Source: Austwickia chelonae NBRC 105200
Lineage (GTDB): Bacteria > Actinomycetota > Actinomycetes > Actinomycetales > Dermatophilaceae
DNA length: 64,000 nt
Direction: 5' to 3'
Assembly (NCBI RefSeq): GCF_000298175.1
Contig: NZ_BAGZ01000002.1
Span: forward strand, 1-64,000
Below, in pieces: positions 54,117 to 62,480 of this stretch; the first letter of the stretch is position 1; each line of letters opens with the position of its first letter. Both the position numbers and the translations under genes were made by a program. The notes beneath the pieces were generated by a model, which saw only the letters and a program-made list of their open reading frames with translations, searched no databases and was not told where the DNA came from.

Positions 54117-55244
54117 ATGACGAAGATCGTCAATTCGTGGAACGATTTCGACCCGCTCAAGCACATCATCGTGGGTGTGGCCGACCACAGCGTCATCCCG
54201 CCGGAAGAACCTGCCACCTCCGAGAAGGTGCCGATCGACTCCGAGATGCGCGGCATGTGGGGCCCTCGCCCCCTGGAAACCGTGGAAAAGGCCAACGCAC
54301 AACTCGACTACCTGGCCAAGGTGCTCCAGGAGCGCGGCGTCAAGGTCGACCGGCCCACCCCGTTGCAGTGGAATCAACCGGTCATCACCCCCGACTTCCG
54401 CACCGACGCGATGATGACCTGCATGCCGCCGCGCGACATCCTGCTCACCGTCGGCAACGAGATCATGGCCTCGGCCAACTCCTTCCGCTGCCGCTACTTC
54501 GAATATCTCGCCTTCTGGCCGCTGATGAACCAGTACTTCCGGGAGGACCCGGAGTTCAAGTGGACCCAGGCCCCCCGTCCGCGGTTGACGGACAAGTCCT
54601 ACAAGCACAACTACTACGACGAGCGGATCGAGTTGGAGGAGAGACTGATCCGCACCGCCAACAAGGACTTCGTCACCACCGAGGAAGAACCCATGTGGGA
54701 TGCCGCGGACGTCCTGCGTCTGGGCAAGGACATGTTCATCCAACACGGCCTCACCACGAACCGCACCGCAATGGAATGGTTCAAGCGCTACTACCCCGAC
54801 CTGCGCATCCACGCGGTGAACTTCCCCGGTGACCCGTACCCGATCCACATCGACGCCACCTTCGTGCCGCTGCGGCCGGGCCTGATCATCAACAACCCAC
54901 ACCGTCGTCTGCCCGAGGAACAGCGCAAGATCTTCGAAGCCAACGACTGGGAGATCGTCGACGCCGCACAACCGGCCCACACCGAACCGCCGCCGCTGTG
55001 CTACTCCTCCGTCTGGCTGTCGATGAACTGTCTCGTGCTGGACCACAAGACCGTCATCTGCGAAGCCTCCGAGGTGCACCAGATGGAGCAGATGGACAAA
55101 CTGGGCATGAACGTCATCCCCGTGCCCTTCCGCGACGCCTACCCCTTCGGCGGTGCCCTGCACTGCGCCACCGCGGATGTCTACCGCGAAGGCGGCTGTG
55201 AGGACTACTTCCCCAACCAGGTCGAGGACCCGACGCTCGTCTGA
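54117..55244 (+). CDS. Arginine:glycine amidinotransferase-like enzyme (AGAT/StrB family)
   Basis: Moves the amidino group of arginine to an amine, leaving ornithine. 375 aa, close to the AGAT core: WDAADVLRLGKDMF (Asp198), PYPIHIDATFVPL (His244), and GGALHCATADVYREG (Cys350), matching the Asp-His-Cys residues of human AGAT. FVTTEEEP and SSVWLSMNCLVLD also follow AGAT. The acceptor cannot be read from sequence: glycine would give guanidinoacetate; lysine, inosamine phosphate or another amine is possible. AAGGAG lies seven bases before the ATG. It sits in the arc operon, competing with ArcA for arginine and sharing its ornithine product, and is followed by a DMT transporter. Confidence 0.9.
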   Translation: MTKIVNSWNDFDPLKHIIVGVADHSVIPPEEPATSEKVPIDSEMRGMWGPRPLETVEKANAQLDYLAKVLQERGVKVDRPTPLQWNQPVITPDFRTDAMMTCMPPRDILLTVGNEIMASANSFRCRYFEYLAFWPLMNQYFREDPEFKWTQAPRPRLTDKSYKHNYYDERIELEERLIRTANKDFVTTEEEPMWDAADVLRLGKDMFIQHGLTTNRTAMEWFKRYYPDLRIHAVNFPGDPYPIHIDATFVPLRPGLIINNPHRRLPEEQRKIFEANDWEIVDAAQPAHTEPPPLCYSSVWLSMNCLVLDHKTVICEASEVHQMEQMDKLGMNVIPVPFRDAYPFGGALHCATADVYREGGCEDYFPNQVEDPTLV

Positions 55245-55259
55245 TCCACCGATCGGTGG

Positions 55260-55295
55260 GTGGTGCCGCGCCGCCGCAACCCGGCGCGGCACCAC
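55260..55295 (+). terminator. Strong hairpin after the amidinotransferase gene
   Basis: A perfect 14-bp inverted repeat (55260-55273 with 55282-55295) with an eight-base loop starts 16 bases after the stop. No T-run. A further GGGTGGCC/GGCCACCC pairing lies just downstream, before the DMT transporter start. Confidence 0.6.
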
Positions 55296-55361
55296 ATTGG
55301 GCCGCGGGTGGCCTCCGATCACGCCGCGGCCACCCGGTAACGCGCCAACGAAGGACCCACC

Positions 55362-56429
55362 ATGTCCACACCCGTAGCGTCCGACCCCGTGCCCACCGGC
55401 ACCCCCGCAGACGCCTCCGTCATGAACAAGAGACTCGGCCTGTCGGCCATGATCCTCTCCGCAACCGGAATGGGATTCGTCGGCACTCTCGGTCGACTCT
55501 CCACCCCGGCCGACCCCGTCACCGGCACGAAATACATCATCGGGGACTTCCTGGCCTTCGGCCGGATGACCACCGGGGCGCTGGGCATGCTCCTGATCCT
55601 CGTCGTGGTCAAGAAGATGCCCGCGCTGCGTTCCACAAAGCTCTCCTTCACCGTCGTCGCCGGCGGGATCTCCATCGGGGTCTCCCTGGGCCTGTACGTC
55701 AGCGCCACCCTGATGACCTCGATCGCCAATGCAGTCTTCCTGATCTACACGGGGCCGCTCTTCTCCGCCCTGCTGGCCCGGATCTTCCTGAAGGAACGCA
55801 TCACCCTCAAGCAGTCGCTCTTCCTGATGTTGGTCTTCGTGGGCATGCTCATGACCATCGGCATCATCAACTGGACCTCGGGAACAGGACTTGTCTTCGG
55901 CCTCCAACTGGGCGCCGACCCGGCCTTCCCCCACAAGACCACCGGAGACATGTTCGGGCTGGGATCAGGCTTCTTCTACGGCCTGGCCCTCTTCTTCTAC
56001 CGGTACCGCGGCGACATCGAATCCGAGGTCCGAGCCCTATGGAACTTCCTCTTCGGAGCCCTGGGAGCCCTGGGTGTCATGGCCTTCCGGATGGCTCGAC
56101 TCGACTCGACGAACCCCCTGCAGGTGATGGACCTCCAACACTGGGCCTGGGCAGGGGCCCTCTTCCTGTTCTGCGGCTTCTTCGCCATCGGCTTCCTGGT
56201 GGTCGCAGGCAAACACCTGATGGCCGTGGAGCTGTCCTGCGTCTCCTACTGGGAATGTGTGGTCGCCCTGCTCCTGGGCGCCCTCGCCTGGGGCGAGTCG
56301 TTGACCGTGATCGGCGCGGCAGGCGGGCTGCTCATCATCATCGGCGGGATGGGACCTGCCCTGCAGATCTTCACCGGACGCGCCACCGGAGCCAGACCCG
56401 AGGAGGTGAGCGAAGGAACCGCCGCGTGA
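55362..56429 (+). CDS. DMT-superfamily (EamA-type) transporter
   Basis: 355 aa with about ten membrane helices (for example LGLSAMILSATGMGFVGTL, LFLMLVFVGMLMTIGIINW, WAWAGALFLFCGFFAIGFLVV). The halves are repeated as in EamA proteins: SVSLGLYVSATLMTSIANAVFLIYTGPLFSALLAR-type sequence ends the first half. Such proteins export amino acids or metabolites. It follows the amidinotransferase and would suit export of its guanidino product, or of ornithine or citrulline; this is inference from position. AAGGA precedes the ATG. The next gene begins 24 bases after its stop. Confidence 0.88.
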   Translation: MSTPVASDPVPTGTPADASVMNKRLGLSAMILSATGMGFVGTLGRLSTPADPVTGTKYIIGDFLAFGRMTTGALGMLLILVVVKKMPALRSTKLSFTVVAGGISIGVSLGLYVSATLMTSIANAVFLIYTGPLFSALLARIFLKERITLKQSLFLMLVFVGMLMTIGIINWTSGTGLVFGLQLGADPAFPHKTTGDMFGLGSGFFYGLALFFYRYRGDIESEVRALWNFLFGALGALGVMAFRMARLDSTNPLQVMDLQHWAWAGALFLFCGFFAIGFLVVAGKHLMAVELSCVSYWECVVALLLGALAWGESLTVIGAAGGLLIIIGGMGPALQIFTGRATGARPEEVSEGTAA

Positions 56430-56453
56430 CAGCCCGATGAAGTGGAGCATCCC

Positions 56454-57800
56454 ATGATCCCGCTGTCGCACGTGGACACCGTCGCCTCTTCTCCGGCGGA
56501 CGACTCCCCCGACCCGTCCGCCGTACGTCAGGTCGCCACCGCCAGCTTCATCGGCAACTTCGTCGAATGGTTCGACTACGCCTCCTACGGTTATCTCGCC
56601 ACCGTCATCGCAGCCACCTTCTTCACTGATTCGAATCCGACGGTGGCTCTGCTGCAGACCTATGCCGTCTTCGCGATGTCCTTCGTCCTGCGCCCCGTCG
56701 GAGGCATCGTCTGGGGAGTCCTGGGCGACCGGTGGGGACGACGCCTCGCCCTGTCCTGGTCGATCCTGTTGATGTCCGGGGCGACCTTCTGCATCGGGCT
56801 GCTGCCCTCACAGGCCACACTGGGCGCCTCCGCCCCGTTGCTGCTCCTCCTGCTGCGCATGATCCAGGGCTTCTCCGCCTCCGGTGAGTACGCCGGGGCA
56901 TCGGCCTTCCTCGCCGAGTACGCCCCGCCAGGACGTCGCGGCCTGCTGACCTCGATCGTCCCGGCCAGCACCGCGACCGGGTTGCTCTGTGGAGCGTTGA
57001 CGGTCACGGTCCTCCACCTGGTGATGCCGATCGAGGACCTGCACTCCTGGGGCTGGCGGATCCCTTTCCTGATCGCCGGACCGTTGGGGTTGGTGGGCCG
57101 GTACATCCGGATCCACCTGGAGGACTCCCCGCATTTCCGGGCGTTGACCGACCAGGTCTCCCCGGAGTCCCCGAAGCCGACGTCCAGGGGACCGGTGCGG
57201 GAGGTCCTCTCGGAGCACCGACCTGCGGTGGCCATTGCGTTCGGGGTGTCCTGCCTGAATGCGGTCGCCTTCTACCTGGTGCTCAGTTATATGCCGACGT
57301 ATCTGGCCACCGAGCTGGGCGTGAGCCGTACGGAGGCTTTCCTCGCCTCGACGATCTCGCTGACCGTCTACATCGCTGCGATCTTCGCGATGGGTGTGCT
57401 CTCGGACCGGTTCGGGCGGCGACGACTACTCATCGTGGCCTCGGTGCTCTTCATCGTCTTGACGGTGCCGCTCTTCTCGTTGCTTCCCCGGGCCGGCACG
57501 GTGGGCATAGTGCTGATCCAGGTCGTCTTCTGCGTCATGCTCACCGTCAACGACGGAACCTTGCCGACCTTCCTCGCGGAGATCTTCCCGACTCCGGTTC
57601 GGTATACCGGTTTCGGGCTCAGCTTCAACACCGCGAACGCGCTTTTCGGGGGGACAGCCCCCATGATCGCGACGTGGCTGATCCAGGTGACCGGGTCACC
57701 GTCCGCCCCAGCCTGGTATCTCACGGGTGTGGCTGTCCTCGCGCTGGGCGCGATGGCAGCCAGCCGGGAGACCGCCTTCGACACCCTCCCGGACCGTTGA
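56454..57800 (+). CDS. MFS transporter, metabolite:H+ symporter (MHS) family
   Basis: 448 aa, 12 predicted helices. The MHS signatures are seen: NFVEWFDYASYGYLATV near the start, the loop GVLGDRWGRRLAL, and RMIQGFSASGEYAGASAFLAEYAPPGRRG. Relatives include ProP, KgtP and shikimate or citrate carriers, so uptake of a charged small metabolite (betaine, 2-oxo acid, amino-acid derivative) is likely. The ATG at 56454 has GGAG six bases upstream; a GTG at 56442 is the alternative. It is apparently cotranscribed with the DMT gene, pairing an exporter-type and an importer-type carrier. Confidence 0.9.
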   Translation: MIPLSHVDTVASSPADDSPDPSAVRQVATASFIGNFVEWFDYASYGYLATVIAATFFTDSNPTVALLQTYAVFAMSFVLRPVGGIVWGVLGDRWGRRLALSWSILLMSGATFCIGLLPSQATLGASAPLLLLLLRMIQGFSASGEYAGASAFLAEYAPPGRRGLLTSIVPASTATGLLCGALTVTVLHLVMPIEDLHSWGWRIPFLIAGPLGLVGRYIRIHLEDSPHFRALTDQVSPESPKPTSRGPVREVLSEHRPAVAIAFGVSCLNAVAFYLVLSYMPTYLATELGVSRTEAFLASTISLTVYIAAIFAMGVLSDRFGRRRLLIVASVLFIVLTVPLFSLLPRAGTVGIVLIQVVFCVMLTVNDGTLPTFLAEIFPTPVRYTGFGLSFNTANALFGGTAPMIATWLIQVTGSPSAPAWYLTGVAVLALGAMAASRETAFDTLPDR

Positions 57801-58099
57801 GCAGCTCCGGTGAGGGAAAGCGGGGACACCGCACCGGGCACAGGTCCGGTGACTCCGGTGGATTTCCGAGAAAACAGGGTGTTATCGCGAGATCATCTGT
57901 GCGAGGAAATCCTTCGGCGTGGTGGAGCTCCGGGACATCACCGACCCGCCAAGCTGAAAGCAGACATATAGTTCTGACCCTCGCACCATCGTCCACAAAT
58001 TCAGGTGAGCGACGAGCACCTGAACGTCATCGCACATCCGAAGTCGGCGATGACGGTTCCCCCCTCTCGTCACCTTAGTTATCGAGAACGGCGACTCCC
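57801..58099. promoter_or_regulatory. Intergenic region upstream of arcD with an 8-bp inverted repeat
   Basis: 299 bases between the MFS and arcD genes. TTCAGGTG (58000-58007) and CACCTGAA (58017-58024) form a perfect inverted repeat with a nine-base spacer, 76 bases before arcD, which is likely a repressor or activator site. A short CACCGG/CCGGTG pairing lies near 57827-57850. This suggests that arcD has its own promoter. Confidence 0.45.
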
Positions 58100-59599
58100 A
58101 TGACCAGCAGCACGCCTCAATCGACTGTCTCGGACAGCCTGCCCACCGGAACCGACAACCGCCTGAGACTCGGCGCGCTCATCGCGCTCGTCGTCGGTTC
58201 CATGATCGGCGGCGGCATTTTCGCGATGCCCCGTCAAATGGCGCAGAGCGCTTCTCCGATCCCTCTGCTCATCGGCTGGACGATCACCGGCGTCGGCATG
58301 CTGACGCTCGCCTTCGTCTTCCAGAACCTGGCCAGCAGAAAGCCCGATGTCGACGGGGGCGTCTACGGTTACGCCAGAGCAGGTTTCGGTTCATACATCG
58401 GCTTCAACTCGGCCTGGGGTTACTGGATCAGCGCCTGGCTGGGCAATGTCGGCTACCTGGTCTTCCTGTTCACCGCGCTGGGCGAACTCATCCCGCTCTT
58501 CGGCGGGGAGAACAAGGTCCCCGCGGTCATCGGTGCCTCCGTCGTCCTGTGGGCGACCACCTGGCTGTGCATCCGCGGCGTCCAGGAAGCGGCCTTCGTC
58601 AACACCGTCGTGACGATCGCCAAGGTCGTCCCTCTGCTGATGTTCATCGTGATCGGTGCGGTCGCCTTCAAGTCCGGGATCTTCACCGCCGACATCTGGG
58701 GGACCAACACCAGCGTCCCCTCCGGCCCCGACAACGAGATCGCACCGCTGGGATCGGCCCTGGAGCAGGTCAAAGGCATGATGCTGGTGACCGTCTGGGT
58801 CTTCATCGGCATCGAGGGAGCCAGCGTCTTCTCCGCCCGGGCCAGTAAACGCTCTGACGTCGGCAAGGCCACGGTCATCGGTTTCCTGGGCGTCCTCGCC
58901 CTGCTCGTCCTGGTCAACGTCATCTCCTACGGCCTGATGGCCCAAGCACAGCTGGCCGGGGTCAAGGACCCGGCGCTGGGACAACTGCTCGTCTCCGTCG
59001 TCGGCCCCTGGGGCGGCACCCTGATCGCCCTCGGCCTGGCGATCTCCCTGCTCGGCGCCCTGTTGAGCTGGACCCTGCTGTGCGCGGAGATCCTCGCACT
59101 GCCCGCCCAGGACAAGGTGATGCCGCAGGTCCTCGGCAAACTGAACCCCAAGGGCGCGCCGGCCGGGGCCCTGTTGATCACCGCCGTGTGCGAACAGATC
59201 TTCCTCATCTGGTCGACCACCAACAAGGACGCCTACGACGCCCTGATCCTGCTGGCCTCCTCGCTGATCCTCATCCCCTACCTGTTGTCCACCGCCTATC
59301 AGCTGAAACTGGCCATGAGTGGAGAGACCTACGAACAGGAACAGTCCGCCCGGGTCAAGGCGATGGTCATCGGCGGGATCTCCACGATCTACGCGGTCTG
59401 GCTGCTCTACGCCGCCGGGCCGAAATACCTCCTGCTGTCGGCCCTCTTCTACGTGATCGGCGCGGCCGTCTACATCCCCTCCCGCCGGGCAGCCGGGGAG
59501 AAGCCCTTCACCGGCGGGGAGATCGTGCTCTTCATCGCCATCGCCATCGCTGCGGTCGCCGGAGCGGTCTCCCTGGCGAATGGCGCCATCACCCTGTGA
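58100..59599 (+). CDS. arcD: Arginine/ornithine antiporter ArcD (APC superfamily)
   Basis: Exchanges external arginine for internal ornithine, which drives the ADI pathway without energy cost. 499 aa with about 12-13 helices and the basic-amino-acid antiporter signatures: LGALIALVVGSMIGGGIFAMP, DVDGGVYGYARAGFGSYIGFNSAWGYW, VFIGIEGASVFSARA and STAYQLKLAMSGE. Length is typical. It has no clear Shine-Dalgarno sequence. It converges on argR with a strong hairpin between. Confidence 0.95.
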   Translation: MTSSTPQSTVSDSLPTGTDNRLRLGALIALVVGSMIGGGIFAMPRQMAQSASPIPLLIGWTITGVGMLTLAFVFQNLASRKPDVDGGVYGYARAGFGSYIGFNSAWGYWISAWLGNVGYLVFLFTALGELIPLFGGENKVPAVIGASVVLWATTWLCIRGVQEAAFVNTVVTIAKVVPLLMFIVIGAVAFKSGIFTADIWGTNTSVPSGPDNEIAPLGSALEQVKGMMLVTVWVFIGIEGASVFSARASKRSDVGKATVIGFLGVLALLVLVNVISYGLMAQAQLAGVKDPALGQLLVSVVGPWGGTLIALGLAISLLGALLSWTLLCAEILALPAQDKVMPQVLGKLNPKGAPAGALLITAVCEQIFLIWSTTNKDAYDALILLASSLILIPYLLSTAYQLKLAMSGETYEQEQSARVKAMVIGGISTIYAVWLLYAAGPKYLLLSALFYVIGAAVYIPSRRAAGEKPFTGGEIVLFIAIAIAAVAGAVSLANGAITL

Positions 59600-59613
59600 C
59601 ACCGACGACTACG

Positions 59614-59655
59614 GACGATGCGGCGGGCCCGGCACCACGGGCCCGCCGCATCGTC
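59614..59655. terminator. Bidirectional hairpin between arcD and argR
   Basis: A perfect 18-bp inverted repeat (59614-59631 with 59638-59655) with a six-base loop, 15 bases after the arcD stop and 20 bases before the argR stop on the other strand. No T-run on either side, but the stem is very stable. Confidence 0.75.
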
Positions 59656-59674
59656 GTCCGGTCCCAGGACGCCT

Positions 59675-60175
59675 TCAGCTCCGGGGACGACCGGAGTTGT
59701 CCAGAAGGAGTTCGCTGACCTCAGCAGCAGCTGTGTCATCGCGGAAGACCAGCAGGGTCGTGTCGTCCCCGGCGATCGTGCCCAGCGCACCCAATCCGCC
59801 GTTCTGGTCGAGCACCGAGGCCACGTAGTCCGCCGCGCCCGGCGGGGTCCGCACCACCACGAAATTCTTCACCGGCACGGCCGAGACGATGAATTCTTCG
59901 CAGACATGCCGCAGACGATGGTCGAGGGTGCGTTCGTCCGGTGCAGGACGCGGCGTGGTGTCCCCACCCAGGCCGGGCAGGGCGTACACGAGTTTGCGCC
60001 CCTTGCGCACCTTCACCGCGCGCAAGGCCACCAGGTCTCGGGACAGGGTGGCCTGGGTGACCACGACGCCGTGCTCGGCGAGCCGTTGGAGGAGTTCGGA
60101 CTGGGAGTGCACGCAGTATCGCGCCAGGATGTCGGCGATCAGCTGGTGACGTGCACTCTTGGTGTTGGCGAGCAT
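59675..60175 (-). CDS. argR: Arginine repressor/regulator ArgR
   Basis: 166 aa. The N-terminal winged helix (SQSELLQRLAEHGVVVTQATLSRDLVALRAVKVRKG) binds ARG boxes; the C-terminal domain (FVVVRTPPGAADYVASVLDQ ... LGTIAGDDTTLLVFRDD) forms hexamers and binds arginine. Because it stands at the end of the arc locus and away from arginine biosynthesis genes, it is probably the local regulator of the ADI and amidinotransferase genes, as ArcR/ArgR2 proteins are elsewhere. AGGAG lies six bases before the ATG. Confidence 0.94.
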   Translation of the reverse strand: MLANTKSARHQLIADILARYCVHSQSELLQRLAEHGVVVTQATLSRDLVALRAVKVRKGRKLVYALPGLGGDTTPRPAPDERTLDHRLRHVCEEFIVSAVPVKNFVVVRTPPGAADYVASVLDQNGGLGALGTIAGDDTTLLVFRDDTAAAEVSELLLDNSGRPRS

Positions 60176-60476
60176 CTTCCACTCCTACGCACCAGGGGCC
60201 GCCACTGCCAGGCCCAGGGCCTGCCGCTCCGCCCCGGCCGGACGCCCCGTTCCCCGGCCGAGTCCTTGCGAGCGGGCACGATCATTGTCTCACCACCCGG
60301 TAATCGGGGTTCGCCCGGTAGGGGAACAGCCGTTCAGGTCGCCGTCACGAGGCTACCGGTGAGGGCATCTGGAGCGAGGGCACCGCACCGCGGACACTCC
60401 GAACCCGATCCGACCCCGGCGTATCCGACATGCCGACAAGGGCCTTCGTCCCTCCCGAGCCTGCTCGGCTTCGGCC
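60176..60476. other. Divergent intergenic region between argR and mce
   Basis: About 300 bases. It should hold the argR promoter and the mce promoter, whose -10 is at its right end. CCCGGTAATCGGGG near 60296-60309 is a small inverted repeat that could be an operator. No ARG box or gene is evident. Confidence 0.35.
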
Positions 60477-60482
60477 TAGGCT
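60477..60482 (+). promoter_or_regulatory. -10 hexamer TAGGCT, leaderless-type, for mce
   Basis: TAGGCT, six bases (GGCCCC), then the ATG at 60489. It is the same hexamer and spacing as for the MetE-like gene. Confidence 0.55.
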
Positions 60483-60488
60483 GGCCCC

Positions 60489-60926
60489 ATGACCGACACC
60501 ATGGCAGGACTGTTCACCCACATCGACCACGTCGGCATCGCCGTACGCGACCTCGACGAAGCGATCCGCTTCTACGAGGAGAAGTACGGCATGACGATGG
60601 CCCACCGTGAGGTCAACGAGGAGCAGGGCGTCGCCGAGTCCATGATGGCCGTCGGGGACTCCACCTCCTGCATCCAGCTGCTCGCGCCCCTGAACGAGAA
60701 CTCCACGATCGCGAAGTTCATCGACAAGAACGGCGTCGGCATCCAGCAGATGGCCTACCGGGTCGAGGACATCGACGCGGTCTGCGCGACCCTGCGCGAG
60801 CGCGGCCTGCGCCTGCTGTACGCCGAGCCGAAGCGGGGCACCGCCGGCAGCCGTATCAACTTCATCCACCCCAAGGACGCCGGTGGTGTCCTGGTCGAAC
60901 TGGTGGAACCCGGTCAGGGGCACTGA
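60489..60926 (+). CDS. mce: Methylmalonyl-CoA (ethylmalonyl-CoA) epimerase
   Basis: Interconverts the 2R and 2S forms of methylmalonyl- or ethylmalonyl-CoA. 145 aa glyoxalase/VOC fold: HIDHVGIAVRDLDEAIRFY with a metal His, a Gln in SCIQLLAPL, GVGIQQMAYRVEDIDAV with the second metal region, and GVLVELVEP with the last Glu ligand. Size typical. It precedes ccr by 177 bases, with a strong hairpin between, so they may be separately transcribed. A thiolase gene is its neighbour in M. tuberculosis (from memory); here the arc locus lies between them. Confidence 0.94.
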   Translation: MTDTMAGLFTHIDHVGIAVRDLDEAIRFYEEKYGMTMAHREVNEEQGVAESMMAVGDSTSCIQLLAPLNENSTIAKFIDKNGVGIQQMAYRVEDIDAVCATLRERGLRLLYAEPKRGTAGSRINFIHPKDAGGVLVELVEPGQGH

Positions 60927-60951
60927 CGCCCGTAGGTCCCGCAGCGGTCCG

Positions 60952-60985
60952 GGCCGGGGGTCGACAGCGACATCGACCCCCGGCC
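60952..60985 (+). terminator. Hairpin terminator after mce
   Basis: A perfect 13-bp stem (60952-60964 with 60973-60985) and eight-base loop, 25 bases after the mce stop. No T-run. Confidence 0.65.
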
Positions 60986-61103
60986 TCGCCGTGTCCGAAA
61001 AGGGCGACTCGTGACGAAGCTCACCGGTGACCGCGGCCTCAGGGACCGCCTGCCTCGGGAATCCTGACCGGTGAGGAGAGCCCCACCGACCCGAGGAGTT
61101 CCC

Positions 61104-62450
61104 GTGACGACCACCCAGGAGATCCGCGCCGCCATCCTGTCCGGCGACCGCGAACAAGGCACCTATGCGTCCATGTCTCCGGAGAGTTTCCGAGCCGTGA
61201 CGGTGCACAAGGACGAGGCGGGCATGTTCGCCGACGTCCCCAGCCGGGAGAAGGACCCCCGCCGGAGCCTGCACATCGACGAGGTGCCCCTGCCCGAACT
61301 GGCGCCCGGCGAAGCCCTGGTCGCGGTCATGGCGAGCGCCATCAACTACAACACCGTCTGGTCGAGCATCTTCGAACCGCTGCCGACCTTCGGTTTCCTG
61401 GAGCGTTACGGACGGCTCTCCCCGAGCGCGCGGCGGCACGACCTGCCCTATCACATCGTCGGGTCCGATCTGGCCGGCGTGGTCCTGGCCACCGGTCCCG
61501 GGGTCCATCTGTGGAAGCCCGGGCAGGAATGTGTGGCGCACTGTCTCTCGGTGGAGCTGGAACATCACGACGGCCACGACGACACGATGCTCGACCCCGA
61601 ACAGCGCATCTGGGGTTTCGAGACGAACTTCGGTGGCCTGGCCGAGCTGGCCATCGTCAAGGCCAACCAGTTGATGCCCAAACCCGAGCATCTGACCTGG
61701 GAGGAGTCGGCCAGTCCCGGGCTGGTCAATTCCACCGCCTACCGGCAGCTGATCTCCCGGAACGGTGCCGGGATGAAACTGGGCGATCGGGTGCTGATCT
61801 GGGGGGCCAGCGGCGGGCTGGGCAGCTATGCCACCCAGTTGGCCGTCGCCGGGGGTGCCACGCCGGTCTGTGTGGTCTCCTCCCCCGACAAGGCCGAGCT
61901 CTGCAGGGCGATGGGCGCCGACCTGGTCATCGACCGTCGCGCCCAGGGGTATGCCTTCTGGGACGAGAGCGGGACGAGACAGAATCCGAAGGAATGGAAG
62001 CGGTTGGGCGCCGACATCCGGGAGCTCACCCACGGCCACGACGTCGACATCGTCTTCGAACATCCCGGACGGGAGACCTTCGGCGCCTCGGTCTACGTGA
62101 CCCGCAAGGGCGGGACCATCGTGACCTGCGCCTCCACCTCCGGCTATCTGCACGAGTACGACAACCGCTATCTGTGGATGAACCTCAAACGCATCGTCTC
62201 CAGCCATTTCGCGAACTACCGCGAGGCCTGGGAGGCCAACAGTCTCATCCGCCGTGGGCTGATCCATCCGACGTTGAGTCGGACTTACCCCCTGACCGAG
62301 GTCGGGCAGGCCGCCCTGGATGTGCACCGCAACACCCACCAGGGCAAGGTCGGGGTGCTCTGCCTGGCGCCCGAGGAGGGTCTCGGCGTGACCGATCCCG
62401 AGAAAAGGGAACGGCATCTCGCCGGGATCAACCGTTTCCGGAGCCGGTAA
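61104..62450 (+). CDS. ccr: Crotonyl-CoA carboxylase/reductase
   Basis: Reductively carboxylates crotonyl-CoA to ethylmalonyl-CoA with NADPH and CO2, the key step of the ethylmalonyl-CoA pathway and a source of extender units. 448 aa, the normal Ccr length: the MDR fold with NYNTVWSSIFEPLPTF, IVGSDLAGVVLATGPGV, WGFETNFGGLAEL, cofactor-binding ILIWGASGGLGSYATQLA-like sequence, and VFEHPGRETFGASVYV. The GTG at 61104 has AGGAG six bases upstream. It converges on a hydrolase gene. Confidence 0.96.
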   Translation: MTTTQEIRAAILSGDREQGTYASMSPESFRAVTVHKDEAGMFADVPSREKDPRRSLHIDEVPLPELAPGEALVAVMASAINYNTVWSSIFEPLPTFGFLERYGRLSPSARRHDLPYHIVGSDLAGVVLATGPGVHLWKPGQECVAHCLSVELEHHDGHDDTMLDPEQRIWGFETNFGGLAELAIVKANQLMPKPEHLTWEESASPGLVNSTAYRQLISRNGAGMKLGDRVLIWGASGGLGSYATQLAVAGGATPVCVVSSPDKAELCRAMGADLVIDRRAQGYAFWDESGTRQNPKEWKRLGADIRELTHGHDVDIVFEHPGRETFGASVYVTRKGGTIVTCASTSGYLHEYDNRYLWMNLKRIVSSHFANYREAWEANSLIRRGLIHPTLSRTYPLTEVGQAALDVHRNTHQGKVGVLCLAPEEGLGVTDPEKRERHLAGINRFRSR

Positions 62451-62480
62451 CCGCCAGCGTCGTCGGGCCGGGAGGGCCGG

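Noticed and set aside
53472-55934. Long open frame (about 820 codons) on the minus strand over arcC, the amidinotransferase and the DMT gene
   Set aside because: It is antisense to three genes with clear catalytic motifs; the translation is low-complexity Gly/Val/Asp/His-rich, as expected for a high-G+C shadow frame.
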